From positions 134,868,615-134,932,614 of the forward strand of contig OW121848.1 of the NCBI GenBank assembly GCA_933228895.1: DNA of 64,000 nucleotides. Reading direction: 5' to 3'. The translations under genes were made by a program, and so were the position numbers. Position 1 is the first letter of the stretch. Every line of letters begins with the position of its first letter. The notes under the pieces were generated by a model that saw only the letters and a list, made by a program, of their open reading frames with translations, was not told the DNA's origin and did not search any database. This document shows, in pieces, positions 44,092 to 57,738 of this stretch. The stretch is from Platycnemis pennipes. Its lineage: Eukaryota > Arthropoda > Insecta > Odonata > Platycnemididae.

Positions 44092-44217
44092 ATAATGGAA
44101 CTGCCCCCCACACCTCTACCCTGATATGCGAGTTTCACACGCTGTGAGGTTAGTAGGTAGGTACTTGGTGAGTGAACTATATCCTGTCTCATCAGACGGA
44201 CCTTCGGGTTGAACACT
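44092..44217 (+). mobile_element. SINE body fragment
   Basis: Matches the body of the SINE at 42905-43410: TGGAACTGCCCCCCACACC, CTACCCTGATATGCGAGTTTC, ACACGC, GTGAGTGAACTATATCCTGT and ACCTTCGGGTTGAACACT. Head and tail absent. Confidence 0.75.
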
Positions 44218-46991
44218 TTTTTTATTCTTGGTAATATACTAGTTTCCCAAGAGCGTAAGAGAGTGCCGGTATGTTCTGGCATTCTCCCTAAATTAACTTT
44301 TTTTCTGCATTTGCAATTTCCGTCTAGTTGAAGAATTTTACGCTTTTTTTCGTACCTGATTTGTCCGCGATTTGCGCTATTCGCTAATTCTAGAATCTAA
44401 TGTCAATAATACACTGGCATATTCAATTGTCCATTAGTGGTTTTAACTATCTTGTAGGAAACTAACTAAAAAACGTACTGTTATTCATTCTGTCGTTTTG
44501 TGGTATAAAATAATAGTGATGATGCGATTACTCCTTGAAAATTGATATCTGCAAATCTTTCCAAATATGTGAAGGAATTCTTCGCGCTGGTTTTGCTACA
44601 ACTCACCCTGAAATCTGAGTTGTAATCTATTTCATAATTTTAATTTACTCTACCAATTGTGTATAAAAATATTTATTGTTAAAATTTTAAAATTAGCTAA
44701 ACGTATGTATTTATGAGTATTCAAGAGGAAGTATCTGTGTTCCATTTGACGTATCCTTGCTAAAATGCAAATTGCATTTTGCTTACTTTTTTTTAGTAGG
44801 TATAATTTTTTGAGTCTTTTTTAAACTGACATTTCTTCTTAACTTCCCCGTTTTCGTTTTACTTCTCCTACTCAAAAGGAAAAAGTTGCACGGTGGTTGG
44901 GCAAGATCACCATAAGAAATATCGCCACTTCCCGTTTTCATTTGTCCCGTGCTCCTCGTCTCCATCGCTGATTTTTACAGTAATTCGTTTGATTTCCCTC
45001 CATGTCATGGAATTTCCTGTGCTAAATACTTTGCACGACTGGCCGAGATGTCGCCAATTAAAAGGTCTCGGAGAAAACCACTCTATTCTTTGACATGAAT
45101 GGTAATATACTATTGTACTAAAGTCTATAGCCCCGAGCCTTTTTGAAAATTCTGATTATGAAATATTTTACTTGACTTCCAAAGACGAGGTATCAAAGGC
45201 AATTCTTTTCAGTCAATCGTAATGCAATCATCTGTGGTGCTACGTGTGATTACTCCGGTGCTCCATAGCGTTACGATTTTAATCCCAAACCGTTTTCCTC
45301 TAAACCGACTGCGTAGCCCCTACAAGTGAGGGAAGGACTGAGTTATCACGACTTCGCGTATGCAGCAAAAATCATGTGTTTTGGCGGCGTAAAAAGATTT
45401 TTTATTATGTGGTCATATGCCGCTTAAAGGGAACTAAAGTAAAGTTATCTCTGTCGATAGTTCCTAACTTTAAGTACGAATCTGATTTGCAAGTAATTTA
45501 TATTTACCTAGCGTAAATGTAGTACGCTTTTTGAAAACAAGTTACTGAGAAATTGATCGTTTGATTAACTTTACGGGACGGTGACTTTTTTCAGTAAAAC
45601 ACAAAACTGTAAGTATTATTTAACACTTAATGATAAACAAGTTACTTTTGAGGACAGTCAGTAAGATAAATCTAAAATTAAAAAAATCTTCCAGTTTAGG
45701 TTTAGACTGCGTTTGGGGAAAACCTGGTAATTGAACTGATAGTATATTGCTAAAAGTGTGGATTGTTACTAGTTAGTTTTTCATTTTTTTAAGTATTTGT
45801 GAAAATTTGGATTCAGTTATCAAATCAAGAAATTCCGTAACTAAGGAAGAAATCTAAATTGTATGTATAAACCACGCTTAAGTGTAAAACACAGGGGAGA
45901 AGTTCCTTTCTTTTTTCCGCTTGTAGTTTCTCTTGAAGATACGATACCCAGAAAACTACATTGTATAGTTTATTGGACTTGTCCTGGATTAGACCTCTAC
46001 TGGATTCGAACCGGTATATCAGTTACTATTTGGCGCTGAAGAAATATTTATCATTTGTGAATAATTCCTCCAATATTTTAATGATTTATGATCGGAAAGA
46101 ATGATCAAAGTGGTGATAAGTCTCAAGAACGAGGCTGTGGATGGAAAAATCACAGCAGAATTTCGTACAATAAACTTAACACTAACGAATTATTGAAAGT
46201 GATTACCTTTATTGCACGGTGTGATCTGTGCTATTTTTTTGATCCAACATAAATCCCAAATGATTTTTGCATCGTTTTGCTACCGCTTTCCATTTGTATG
46301 GCTTATACTCACGGAGCTCATGTTTAATTAATTAATGCAATTTCTTTAAGTTTTCACTTCTTTCTTTCTTGATGATATTTTATAAATTTTACCAACTAGA
46401 CCCGTACAATAGGCCCGTAGCGACTTGAAGAATTCATTAAGAAATCAATTGCTGAATTTGTCTTCATTCCACCCGCCATAGGGGAATATAATTGATAAGG
46501 AAACGATTGAAGTATTTTTTCCTTTATCATGCAACACTCACTAAGTTAATTAATTACGGAAATTTACAGGCAGCCGCTTTAAAGCTACGAATTTACTTAT
46601 CCGTCGGTTTTCTGCTTTATGTATTCGCGGAAAGCCGGATACAAATTTTATTGCGTGTAAGATGCCGTTTCCTGTTTACTCGGTATTAACCTAGCGGAAT
46701 AGCTTTTAAGACTCATTGTGCGGACACTGTGTCTCTTTTTTTTGTTTCCTTTGTGTAATAGGTCATTTACTCCCTCCAGAGGGGTACTGAAAGGCCTATT
46801 ACTCCTGATTAAGACAAATGCAATGGCTTTCAAAATAAGTAGACTATACCCTTTGTGTATGTAAGTAGACTTTGTACCCGAAATCAGGAAGAAGTAACGA
46901 TGCTCTTCCTTTTCGTTAGCTTTTATTTATAACAGACTCGGTTGATAAATAAAGAATAAAATTCCTACTCCACAAATAAATTCATTCCGCG
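44218..46991. other. long AT-rich unassigned stretch
   Basis: No supported gene over about 2.8 kb. CTGGATTCGAACCGG around 46010 is a tRNA-type B box on either strand, without a cloverleaf. Confidence 0.45.
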
Positions 46992-47045
46992 GCGATCAGT
47001 TTTGATACAGAGTATCATCTTTGGATAGAGGATGATACTCTGCAG
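46992..47045. repeat. fold-back with hammerhead-like motif, copy e
   Basis: On the minus strand: a CAAAGA remnant of CTGAAGA, T, the perfect 5-bp hairpin GATAC-TCT-GTATC, then AAAACTGATC (GAAA changed to AAAA). A second, inverted GATGATACTCTG lies at 47031-47042 on plus, making a small fold-back. The core is damaged, so this copy is probably inactive, but the stem again differs in sequence and still pairs. Confidence 0.45.
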
Positions 47046-49234
47046 GGAAAGGAGTTCCACCAAGCCAAGTCTCAATCCACATCACTCACATTTGGCTCAT
47101 CAAGTTGTTTTACATCTGTAAATTACCTACTGACTATTATCAGTATAAAAATCAAATTCAAAATAATGGATATCCGAAGTCAGTTGGTATAAAATATTTT
47201 CTGTTGCGGGGGTGATCTATAATTTGAGGTCACGTTTATATTTTTGTTTCGTGTTTTCAATTAGTTTTCCTATTGTGGTTACGGCATTTTTATTTGAAAT
47301 TGACGTAAATCCAGATTATTTATCGCAGACATTTCATGTAAATATTCCTGGTAACTCGACAGCCTTATCTGGGGTGTGTTATGAGGAAGATCCCTCACCA
47401 GACATGCACAAGCCCCGGGCATGCATTCCTGTTCGTCAAGGTATTAATGAGAAGGCACGGGGCTAGCCTATTGCATCACGGGATCTTGTCTTTACAAAGA
47501 TGTCGGTGGTTTACATCTCTCCTCGGGTGAGAGAATTATTATAAATCCTACATGTTGATTAAATAGCCTCTTGCCCGTTATGGTAGGATTTTTGGAACTC
47601 CCCTACTTGTCTTTGACTTTCATTAATGTATTTCCTCCTTTCCTTCATATCAGCGTATTTCCTACCTCTTCATTACTTCCATATTACCTTTTCTTTTTTC
47701 TCTCTTGTCCTCCATTAATCATCATTGTATCTTCGATAGTGAACTCGACGTGCTGTTGCCCGTAAAGCATGTTTCATCCGTCCCGCCATGTCTTTTCCTA
47801 ATTTCCCCCATACAATATTCTGCCCTACCATGTTCAGCACTTCTTCAGTCGTATTTCCGTATATTTTTACCTTTTCCATTTTCCTCCACATTGACATTTC
47901 TGAAGCTAGCAATATTTCATGATCTCATGATCATTTCCTAGTGTCCGGGTCTTAGATTCGTACAAGTCCATACTTTATATCACACTTTCACCTCTCCTGA
48001 CATCTCTGCTCAAAGAGATTCTCGTTATAAGTTCTCATCTGTTGCTAAAAGCGTACTTATCTCTACTCTTATTTGTATTATTCCAAGGACTCTATCTCGA
48101 TGCTATACCTTTCTTCACACCTCATCCATTAAACCTTTAATTAGCCAAAAAAGGAGTGTTTGAATCTCACTGGTTACATGAACCCGTGTGATATTCAATA
48201 GGGAGATCATCATTCCGTCTAAGGATATTAAAATTACACCGTAATTAATGAAACTTATGGGTTCGATAGTATTTAACACTTGCATAGTGTTAACAAGAGC
48301 TGATATACCCACATGCCTTAACGATGACTAAAAAAAGAGAATAAGAATTCATTCCAATACCTTAGGAAAGCCAATTTGTGAAGGTGGGTGATCATAAAGC
48401 ACGGGAGACAAGAAAACCCTCATAACCGTTTTCCAAAGAAAGTTTTCCTTGGACTATACAACTCTAGCTTTTTTATTCCGGGTATTAGAATACAATGTTG
48501 CTATTTTTATCGAAAATTGCTCACGGAAAAAATTTTATTTTGAACATATCCTTTTTGTAGCTCACCTCTTCAATCTTTTTTCTGATAAAATGCCGCGCAA
48601 TACGCGGGTGTTCTCACAATCAGTATATTTATTTTTAACATCAGTACGTGGAATACAATGCGCATTGAAAGTTGACCGTGAGTAAAGTTTTAATTTTGAA
48701 GAAAAATTGCATTCTTTTTCAATGATTATGTTCAATTCCTACCAAATATTGCCGGAATCTTGATAATTTGTTTTTTTTTTACTTTTCAGCATTTTTAACT
48801 AAAAATTCTAGGATGTAAATTATGATTTATAACTGATGTAGCCACTTCCACATGCGGCGCAGCACCCACTTGTGTCTCTGGCTAAAAAAAAGCAAACGCC
48901 GATTTGAGAGTCACTCCGTGATGAAGTTACCGATTTGAAAATCTGTTCCAAAATAAACCGCCGCGTCCTTTGACTTCGAATGCCTTATGCGTACGAAGAA
49001 ATCCCGGGAGGCACGGGCATGTGATCAGAAACTGCTATGGAGATTGTGGGCCCATTGAGGGAATGGGAGACTCAACGAGAAGTATAAGCAGGTGGGAAGA
49101 TTTTCGGAGGAGATTGATGAAACATGAGATGGGATACAATGGCCCATGATGCAACGTCAGAGTTTACTCGCTCCAAACATAGACGAGATCTCTACGAGGA
49201 ATAAAAATCATGTTTGATTCGATGGAAAAATTAA
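47046..49234. other. AT-rich unassigned stretch
   Basis: No supported gene. The ORF at 47212-47466 (84 codons) has a hydrophobic N-terminal segment but no conserved domain. A minus ORF at 47715-47912 contains M-W-R-K-M-E-K and T-E-E-V-L-N, faintly like the C-terminus of LINE family C; too short to call. Confidence 0.4.
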
Positions 49235-49427
49235 GCTTTATTCCTGCTTCTTCACAGCTGAGTCCATATTTAATCACAGCCACTTGGTTTATGTACAGAC
49301 TGTGAATAGTTCTTCGGCCATTGTAGGACACTCCAATTCCTTTCAGAATTCCAAGCATTGAATTCCAATCTACGTTGTCAAAAGCCTTCTCTAAATCCAG
49401 GAATGCAATGGACGTCGGTTTTTCGAA
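49235..49427 (-). pseudogene. RTE-like LINE reverse-transcriptase fragment
   Basis: The minus strand reads KPTSIAFLDLEKAFDNVDWN (palm motif A, catalytic Asp in FLDLEKAFD), then a few residues on SYNGRRTIHSLYINQVAVIK and YGLSCEEAGIK. It then loses homology just before the expected V-R-Q-G-C motif B. It matches the order and residues of the more decayed fragment at 3395-3720. Only about 65 residues survive, in one frame except at the ends. Confidence 0.8.
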
Positions 49428-49529
49428 ATAACTTTATAGTGACAAATTAGCTAAGTAAATAGCCTTATCAATACTGAAACAGCATGTACAGATGTACACA
49501 CAATTACTCACTTCATGCGATTTTTTTGC

Positions 49530-49593
49530 CAGCATCGAATCCGGGTTATCGACAATCCGGATTTTTGACGTCCGAATTATTGACACTACTGTA
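49530..49593 (-). mobile_element. pogo/Tigger-type transposon end
   Basis: Starting at a TA on the minus strand: CAGTAGTGTCAATAATTCGG, ACGTCAAAAATCCGGATT and GTCGATAACCCGGATTCGAT. This is the recurrent C-A-G-T-A...TCGA-T-A-A-T-C-C-G-G pattern that begins many pogo/Tigger (Tc1/mariner superfamily) elements. Only one terminus is recognisable and the other end was not found, so this is a fragment or a solo end. Confidence 0.65.
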
Positions 49594-52189
49594 CCTACCT
49601 GAAAATGACAAGGGACCTTGAAAATGGCTACGCTACCATGAATGAACAGCAGTTACACAAGTTTATTTATCAGCATATTTATCCATGGCTCATGGATAAG
49701 GGGCACATATCAAGGCGATTAACTTTCGAGGGTTACACAAGGAGAAAAAGGCTGGGAGCAATCTAGTGTACTGCCCCAAGACGATTCACCTAACTTAAAT
49801 TTCCCTAATATTTATCTCGACGTTCATAACTTTCACGTACCCTTTTGAAATAACTACAGTTCCGTAAAAATTCCTTTTCTGAACGCCGCGATTGCTTGTT
49901 TCAAATGATGACTATTTTTAATGCTTTTTTGTATTCTTACAGGATGGAAGCAAGCTTGGCTGCGGACTAAATATGAGTGATTTATAGGATACACGAGCAA
50001 TGGTCTTGATCTACGTGATGTGATGCTCATAGGAGGTAAGGGAACGAAGTCATTTTCAGAGAATTTACATTTACTTTGCCCATCTTTTTAAATAAATCGA
50101 AATATTGTTAAGGAGAAGAAATGATAAAGGAAATCAACGAGTGGTGTGCATAAAGGAATAGCCTTCAGGCCTCATAGATTATGTCAATACAGTTTTGATA
50201 GCTAGGAACTACATGCTGAGCAATCAGAACCAAAAGTAGGAATTAATGAATAGGCCCAGGACACAAACAAAAATAAAAACTCAATATTTAAATTTTAAAA
50301 TGGATCAAATAGAGAAAAAAGTTTTTTTAAGCCAGGATAAATTGTATGCGAGATTTAATTGAAGGTGTTAAAAATGAAACGATTCAAAAACCTTTTCTCT
50401 GCGGTAGTGGGATCACCGTTAATAAAAGCGGGGAATGCGTGTCGAGCCGAGGAGTTGAGAAAAAAATGCATAGAATCTAATGCAGTGCCTACCATGTTAG
50501 CTCATATGTGAAAATATGGAAACAATTACAACATTTTTTTAGCGCGTTCTTTCCATGCTAGTTATCGGCAGCAGTAGCAAATGGAATCTTAGAAGTAACG
50601 GAAATGAATTACAGCTGAAGAAATACGAGTAAAAAATTAAATGACTGAAGAAATATATTAAATAAGGTTATGAATAATTAAATGGCCCATAAAAGGTTTC
50701 TCGATCGGTTTGGGAACAGCACAATCATTGTACACTATTTTATACATTATATTGTTTTTATCGTCTCCTTTGTGCACTATATTGCTATACATACATCATT
50801 TTCCATAAAAAAAACACCCGATAATCTTGCAGAAAATTTGTAGGCTCATCTTCTGATTCGCCATATGCGAATGCATTTAAACTTTGAAAGCTTATCCATC
50901 GGGTGAATTCAAAGGACAGTCTGGTTGGTAACAGTAGAGCTCACCAAGTACTAAGTGAAACGGTGAATTTAATGTTTACATGGACAGGGACAGGGCAGGG
51001 TGCATTTCATTTCTCTGTACCTCCAGTAATTGCCCAGTAATTCTGGTGCTAATCAATCCATACAAATTGCGCTCTATCTGGAAGCTTAGTCGATGATAAA
51101 ATTTCGTTAATCTATTGCAATTTCTCGTATAAAAATAGAATACCCACTGAATTATTGGAAGGACCTGCATTGCCTTTTACTTTGCATTATTGTTGGGAGA
51201 GGCTTCCATCCTGCTCTGAGCCTTAAGGAGACAAGTATTCGTAACTGAGCCATCTTTAAAGATATATTAGTAACGAATTTAAGGGGAAAATGGTGAGCAA
51301 GAGATAATATTAGGTACTTCTTATTGATTTGCCCTCACACCGAACAGCATCTGAGAACTAACCCATTTCTGAAGGTGATATTTCCACTTTGCTCTCTTTT
51401 GCATGCCTTATGCAGGCTAGTTTTTTAGTCTCGTGTATCTATGTGTATCGTGTATTTTAATAATACTTACCTTGCCACAGGTTCTGAAGTCCTCAGAATT
51501 ATGTTTCGCAAAGGGTAGATTTGCGTTCTGGAATCTTCTCTGATTGCATGATCTTTTGGTGGATAACAAGGCCTGATTGTAAATATCAATTAAATTTTGC
51601 ATTTAAAAAGAAGATTATGATTTGCTGGACGCAGAAACGGTAGCTCGTTATACTGTGGGAGCATAGCTAGGAAGCACATTTTGTGGAGATATGCACAGGC
51701 ATTTAAAGGTCTACTATTATTTGGTTATGAATAATTATGGTTACAAAATTATAATGCTTTGCACAGACGATGAGGCTAGGCGAGGTGAATAGGAAGTGAA
51801 CTGGGCGTAGATACCTTTGGCTTCAAAGCCGGTGGTGATGCATGGAGACTTTTCTTATCGCGATAAAGATGCACAAGTAACATTTATTTTTCGGCTGAAC
51901 TCCGGTTGTCTTGGTTTCTGATTAGTGACAAGGCTGTAAGGATTAATTTTGTCTTTATCTCACATCGGAGCTATGCCACGAAACAAGAGAACAGTTTTGA
52001 ATTCATGAGGGTTTTTCTTGTTAGCGTGATACCTGTTTGGCCATTCATTTCATTGTGCTTACGGAGATATCAAGAGTTGGTGCACCCAATTACCCCTTAT
52101 CCTATCCCTATCATTTCAATTGAATAGGTGATTACCCATTCAAAGTACGGTTTTCCCTTATCCTGCCTCCCTTTACTTCGTCGTCCGCG
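49594..52189. other. AT-rich unassigned stretch
   Basis: No supported gene, RNA or repeat over about 2.6 kb. Confidence 0.5.
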
Positions 52190-52990
52190 CCGAGTTTCTG
52201 GTTAACCGCGGACCCCATTTACATGCCGACGGAAGAGCCTCGTCAATTTGAGTTCCGAACCGGACCGTTAGGGAGCAATTACCTCTTTAGCATCCCAATT
52301 AAAGCTTAGGCAGGAGGTAAGGGGCCCATTCGATGCGCTTATTTCGCAACTTAATCCCGTTCTCCGCTACCTCCCCTACCTTCGCCCCAAGGCGCGCGAG
52401 GTCCTGCGAAGACGTATTCCTGGAGGAAGAAAGGGGGAGAGAGAACGGGGTCAGGGGAGTGCGGAGCGGTGTGAAGGAGGAGAATGGGAAATAAATCCCT
52501 CCCTCACTGGGTCGCTCCGGTGGCAAGAGGCAAGGAGACACCTTCGCTCTACTCCGCCGGGCACCCACGCTTCCGCGATCATTTCCAAAGACAATGGCAC
52601 TCGCTTCTTTTCTTCTTCTCTCCCCACCCTCTTGAGGACCTCTCATTCCAGCTCCTCTTGTTTCCCTTCTCGGAAAGTGCCCACTTCGTCCGTGTCTCTC
52701 CGCAGCCTCCCTCGCCTCCGGCGGATTGTGAGACAAGACCACTTGCGCCACTCTCCTGTCATCCCTTTCTCGTCGCCTCAGGCCACTGGGGAGAAAAAAA
52801 TGTTCGCGCCAAGCTCTCGTAAATTCTTTCCTCCTCTTTTGTCCCGTCCGGTGCATTATTCCGAAACGGTTATCTCTCGTGATTTAAGCGTCGGGTTGTG
52901 TTTCGTTTTCTCGGGATCGGGCATCACAATCTGTCTCCGATTGCACCTACCCCTGTGGTGTCACCTTTTATTTCATAGTTGTCGTTGAGA
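52190..52990. promoter_or_regulatory. CpG island, candidate promoter region
   Basis: A long GC/CpG-rich segment with ORFs open on both strands (185 codons minus at 52299-52856; 112 and 118 plus). Peptides are Arg/Pro/Ser-rich and without domains. The minus ORF has an RRxR-rich first half that could be mistaken for a nuclear protein, but no conserved motif supports it. I infer a promoter-type island. Confidence 0.4.
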
Positions 52991-54540
52991 GTTCCGAGAA
53001 TTTCAAGTAGCTGGAGGGGAGAAACATATACGGAGTTAGCCATAGCGTAAAGGATCTTAACTATAGCAATCATTTGGTCAGGGAGGAAATCATACCGCTG
53101 TTAAATAAAGAAAATACGTTTGGAGTGCTTTAAAGTAGGTAAAGTATTGTTTTTCTTTTCGGCACGAGAAAAGAAAGAGATTTTCCTTCCGTACATTCCA
53201 GTTTTTTTTAACTTTTGAAGTTTTTCTCTTTCACGTTGCAATGATAGGCTTCTTAGTTAGTAATTAATAATAATTTTCTTGGTTAGTTTATTTTAAAATG
53301 ATGTTTTTATCCTGTTTTTATTTGGAGTTTTTAACGATAAAGAATTCACGGTTTACTTTTATCGTTAGTGATTTTCCCCAAAACATTATGTAATTTTAAA
53401 TAAATTTTTTCAAAGAAGTAAATATGCATCAAAAGGGCTAAAGTATCAATGTGTAATTAGTTAGACCAATTTACGTATTTGAAGGCTACATTTGTCCTAC
53501 TACTGGAACCTAGGTAATAGCCTTCCCTGCCTACGTGGTACCAGGCCTATATGGTTCCTCTCACACTCGACCCGTTTATAATTGATATAAACTAAAGTGA
53601 ATCCATTTCCAATCGACAAAAGACCATTAAATACCAATTAGACCATTTAATTAGTATTGATGGGAACCATATTTTAAAGTCATCTTTAAATAAAAATCCG
53701 AGGATCCTCGCGAAATTGAGTAGAAAATGTACATACTGAATTAATACGTGTGCAATTTTATTTTGTTGAAAATTACTCCTGTATTACTTCAGTTTCATCT
53801 TTATATATTAGTTTACTCACCAATCTTGGAAAAAGCGAAGCATATTGCACTCAAACACTGAAATGGTGCATATAAAAACATTAATTAATTGTGATAAGTA
53901 ACCCTCCTTCTTCCTAGTTCTTAAATCCTGTCAACTTGATCGTACCATATTATATTACTCTAAATCAGGTAAAGTGTAATTTTCACCTTTCAGTCCACGA
54001 GCTAACCTGCTTACTCTCCAAATGTACCACAACACAACACTCATCATCTAAATCACCTCGATAAATCTTTTGACGTAATAACTGGAGAATGAAAAATAAT
54101 AATGCGAGAAAACATCAAAAACTGCGAAGAATCACGGGAACACCAAGAACCCGGAAAATTGAAATCATCAGAAAAAGCAATCTATAGGTTGCCCAAATAA
54201 AAGCACCCTATTAACTAAACCTCTCACCCTTAATAGCATCCCTCCCGGGGAAAACTGGGCAAGGGATTTCAAGGACTATAAAAATGGTCCGCGTAGACAA
54301 TGAATCCTGCTGCTGATTTTCGAACTCTCCTTAGGGAGAAAAGCCCTGCTTAGTATTCTTATTTCGATGTGTCAAGGCTACATGTTAATTTTTTCAACGA
54401 TATAAACGCATCCTTTGCCATTAGCTTGGAAGATCCAGTCCCCAGCGAGGGCAGCGGGTTATACGGCACCAGGAAGGTCTCTCTCATAGTCAGTTAAGGT
54501 TCGCGGAACTCCGAAACAAATAATGCGAAAATGTTCTCCC
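52991..54540. other. AT-rich unassigned stretch
   Basis: No supported gene or repeat. Confidence 0.5.
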
Positions 54541-55190
54541 TCCCCACTCTCGTCTCGCTCAACTCCCTCCGCCGATCATCCCGTTTCCTTCGCGAAACAC
54601 CCACTTCCCCTCGGTCCCCCCAACTCAACCTTAGTCTTCGTCATCCCATAACGGGCGCCTCTCCCGTGCGACTGGGCTAACCGCTGAGAGCACGGCTGCA
54701 GGAAGGAATGCCTGCGTCTCGGAAGCGATCTCCTCTCCTCGAGGCGGTGGTTGCCCCTGGAAACAAAGCACGGCAATTTGTGGACGGGAGAGGCGGGCGG
54801 GGGGAGGGGAAGGATGGGGGCATGATCACAATGGGAGTGATACGCGAAGCGTGGGTGGGGACGAATCGGGAGGGGAAGGAGGGAGTTCACGTTAATGAAT
54901 CCTCCTCTCCTCCGTCCTCGCCCTCCCCCCCTCACCGTTTGCCGCTCATTATACGGACGGCGATTCCTCCGAGAGATGAGACGGGCGAGTCTTGAAGATG
55001 AGACGGATTAAGTGGCATCGTCTCCGCCTTAGCGTATCAGCCACTGGGAGTGGGACTTGGCTTCTTCGAATCGTTCCAGTAATGTTTCTCATGATTACCG
55101 TCCTTCGTCGAATTAAGGTGACGCCCATTGTCTTCAAATATGCGATATTTGTGGGCTCGTGTTCCCCTTTCGCTGGTTTTTGATGCCCAA
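54541..55190. promoter_or_regulatory. GC/CpG-rich island
   Basis: GC-rich with a G-run-rich core on plus at about 54785-54890 and ORFs open on both strands (119 minus, 95 plus). No domain in either. The plus ORF at 54708 starts MPASRKRSPLLEAVV and then becomes Gly/Arg-rich; insufficient to call a gene. Confidence 0.4.
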
Positions 55191-57530
55191 GGCGTGGATT
55201 ACCATGTTTTGTCAGTTAGCGCACAGTTGATGGCATGCTTCTAATGTAGTGTAATTTTTTTTAAACTGTATAATGCTACTTTTTCCTTGAAATATCTAAT
55301 TCCTTATCAAGAAGTTGTATTGTATAATTTATAGGTGACTCGACGACGTAGTCTTTCGGGCGTATCCCCATACAGTTTCGCTCCTCAGTTCAAGATACAT
55401 CTGTGCTATAATCCTTCTGCATCTCATGTCATGCCTTCTTGCTTCTTGCAATTCACGTAACATCCTCTCATGTGTTCCCAATTTCTTATTTTCCCCTCCG
55501 TTTCCCACTTGCCTCGAAATTTTCTTCAGTTAATTTCCTTTTTTCTACTTGGTTTAATAGTACTTTTTACTCTATGTATTCGTTTATTTTCAGTCATCTT
55601 AGATGCCAGTTTTTTTACCATTGCGTTGCTGAGTACATACAGGGCAATAATTTCTCATGACGTTTAAATTACAGAATTCAATCAGTCCGTGTTACATTGT
55701 ATTATATTTGTCGTGAAAAACAATGTAATTAATCGTTAATCACCGGTTTTCTGTCTGATGGCTGAGTGTGTTACTAAATGACGTCGTTTCAGTCTACTAT
55801 AAAATGTATGTACTATGATCGATAAAAGGCCTCATATGACTATGAGATTTAGTTCTCTGCGTCGAGGTTTTTTATTGTAGTTCACAGTTCAGTTTCAATA
55901 ATCCCTGGCACGACCTCATTTCAGTTTATTAAATTTATTCAAAGCCATTTACACGCATACTAAAACTCATTCGTGTATTTATCAACAGCCTTAACGAGCA
56001 GAGAATGGCTGCCGTTTACGAAGTGTGACTCCGAGAATTATTCGTGTTGATTATCTTACACGATTCTGAATCTGCCAATGAATTTAGCCCTTGAGACCTC
56101 CCCAAGGTCTTCTCTCATATTCCTAAGGTGGTGTGCGATGTGGCTCAAAATATTACAATGGTTTGATCATCTGAAAAGTAAAATCAATAGGCTTGCATTT
56201 CAAAGTAAATTTTTCTGATATAAATATCATTAATATTTATGTATCACTACACTTCTGATTATTTCCTCTACAGAAGGATCTCCGTTTGTTAAGGAGATGC
56301 GTCGAGATTTTAATTAATATTGAGCCGGTAGGAGTCCTAAAATATTTAACCTTGGTGTTGGCCGCCAACTTTTAAGGCGGCTATGCATGGCCATATCATG
56401 CAATCTGTTTTATTGTGCTAACGTACCTAATGCATATTAGCTTACGCAAAATACTAACTTTCCTTGACCGCGTCTTTATCAGTATTGTCATTGAAAACTC
56501 ACCTCACAATCTCTGAAACGAATTTGTTTATGATTTCAATCGGATTCATTTATCACAGCTTTCTATTCTGAACTTCTGCGAGCTTGTGTCTTTCAGCATT
56601 AAGAAATACCTCCAAGTCTTTTATTGTGTACCAAAGGTTGTTCTTCCTCCATAGTTTTACTTTAAGAAGAATCCGTTTCCTGATCATGGGGATAAACTTG
56701 ATCCAGAATCAACCCGTGGTTCAAGATATGATCCTTGTTAGTACCTTGTTCAGCGGTATATTTAACTGTGAACGCTTCCACTCAAATCGGATTTCTCATT
56801 CGTTATTACTGCTCAAAATCTTATTTGTTCCATTAAAATTCCAGGATAGTACATTAAATGAGCCGCGAGAAAGGGTAGGTGATAAGTATAGGCGAGCTAC
56901 AGCTGTCAGCTACGCTATTAGTACGTATTGCAGGATGGTGAAGTTTTGGGTGAGACATATATTTGTTGAAGGTTCATAGCCTTTTTTTACCGGGTTTCTA
57001 GATGCTATGCTCCATTACTGCCAGAATGGAGCATCTAAATGTATCAGAAGATTCCTTATGATGCTTACATGTACATCATTCACTCACTGCAAGCCGTTGA
57101 AATAGCTTGTGGATGGGTGTGTTAGGGAACCAGCGTTAAACCTATTTGAAAGTTTTGAAGAAATAAACTGCCGAAGTAGACGTGAAAGAGGGTGGACTTC
57201 AGGAAAATTGTCTGAATCATTAATCGGTAATAAAAACAAGAAAAATGCATCGCAGCGAAACGCATCATCAACATAAATCTTCATTTTTATTACATTTCAT
57301 ATCAGTTGTTTCTTTTAAACCTTTCCACTTACGCCTTTTGTTCACCCTGTGCAATAGATAAATTCGCACAAAGTCGTAAATTAAATGAATCCACAACATG
57401 CTTGATGGATTTCGAATTTCGAACGAATCCTCCTTCCCGATACGTATTAGCAGTCTTACCAATTCCATCTCGAGCATAGATTCTCCTCCTTAGGATATAT
57501 CTGCGGTGTGTGTTACCTTAGACCTTGCAG
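55191..57530. other. AT-rich unassigned stretch
   Basis: No supported gene. A 131-codon plus ORF at 56584-56979 has no recognisable domain. A small hairpin sits at 56999-57037. Confidence 0.45.
56999..57037. repeat. short hairpin
   Basis: CTAGATGCTATGCTCCATT pairs with AATGGAGCATCTA across a short loop, with a three-base bulge. Too short for a microRNA precursor; no function inferred. Confidence 0.6.
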
Positions 57531-57612
57531 CTGCATCTACTGACTACCCCGCAAGCCACCTCGAGGATGTGTAGCAGGGGGTGAGTTACGCCAACCATGC
57601 ACTACGAACACA
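57531..57612 (-). mobile_element. degraded LINE 3' end (family A/B type)
   Basis: CCCGCAAGCCACCTCGAGGA, TGTGTAGCAGGGGGTGAG and ACCATGCACTACGAACA follow the family terminus on the minus strand. Coding sequence is not recognisable beyond it. Confidence 0.7.
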
Positions 57613-57738
57613 CTAATGTTAACATATACCACCTACCTATAGCGATGAATATCATGAAGGACACAACCTAAACACCCAATTTTCATCTAACTTGAAAGTA
57701 AACAGTCTTCGCGTTTGAAAGATCTCGCATCCCATAAT

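Noticed and set aside
52299..52856. 185-codon minus ORF with Arg-rich N-terminus
   Set aside because: GC-island composition keeps both strands open; no conserved motif, no splice context.
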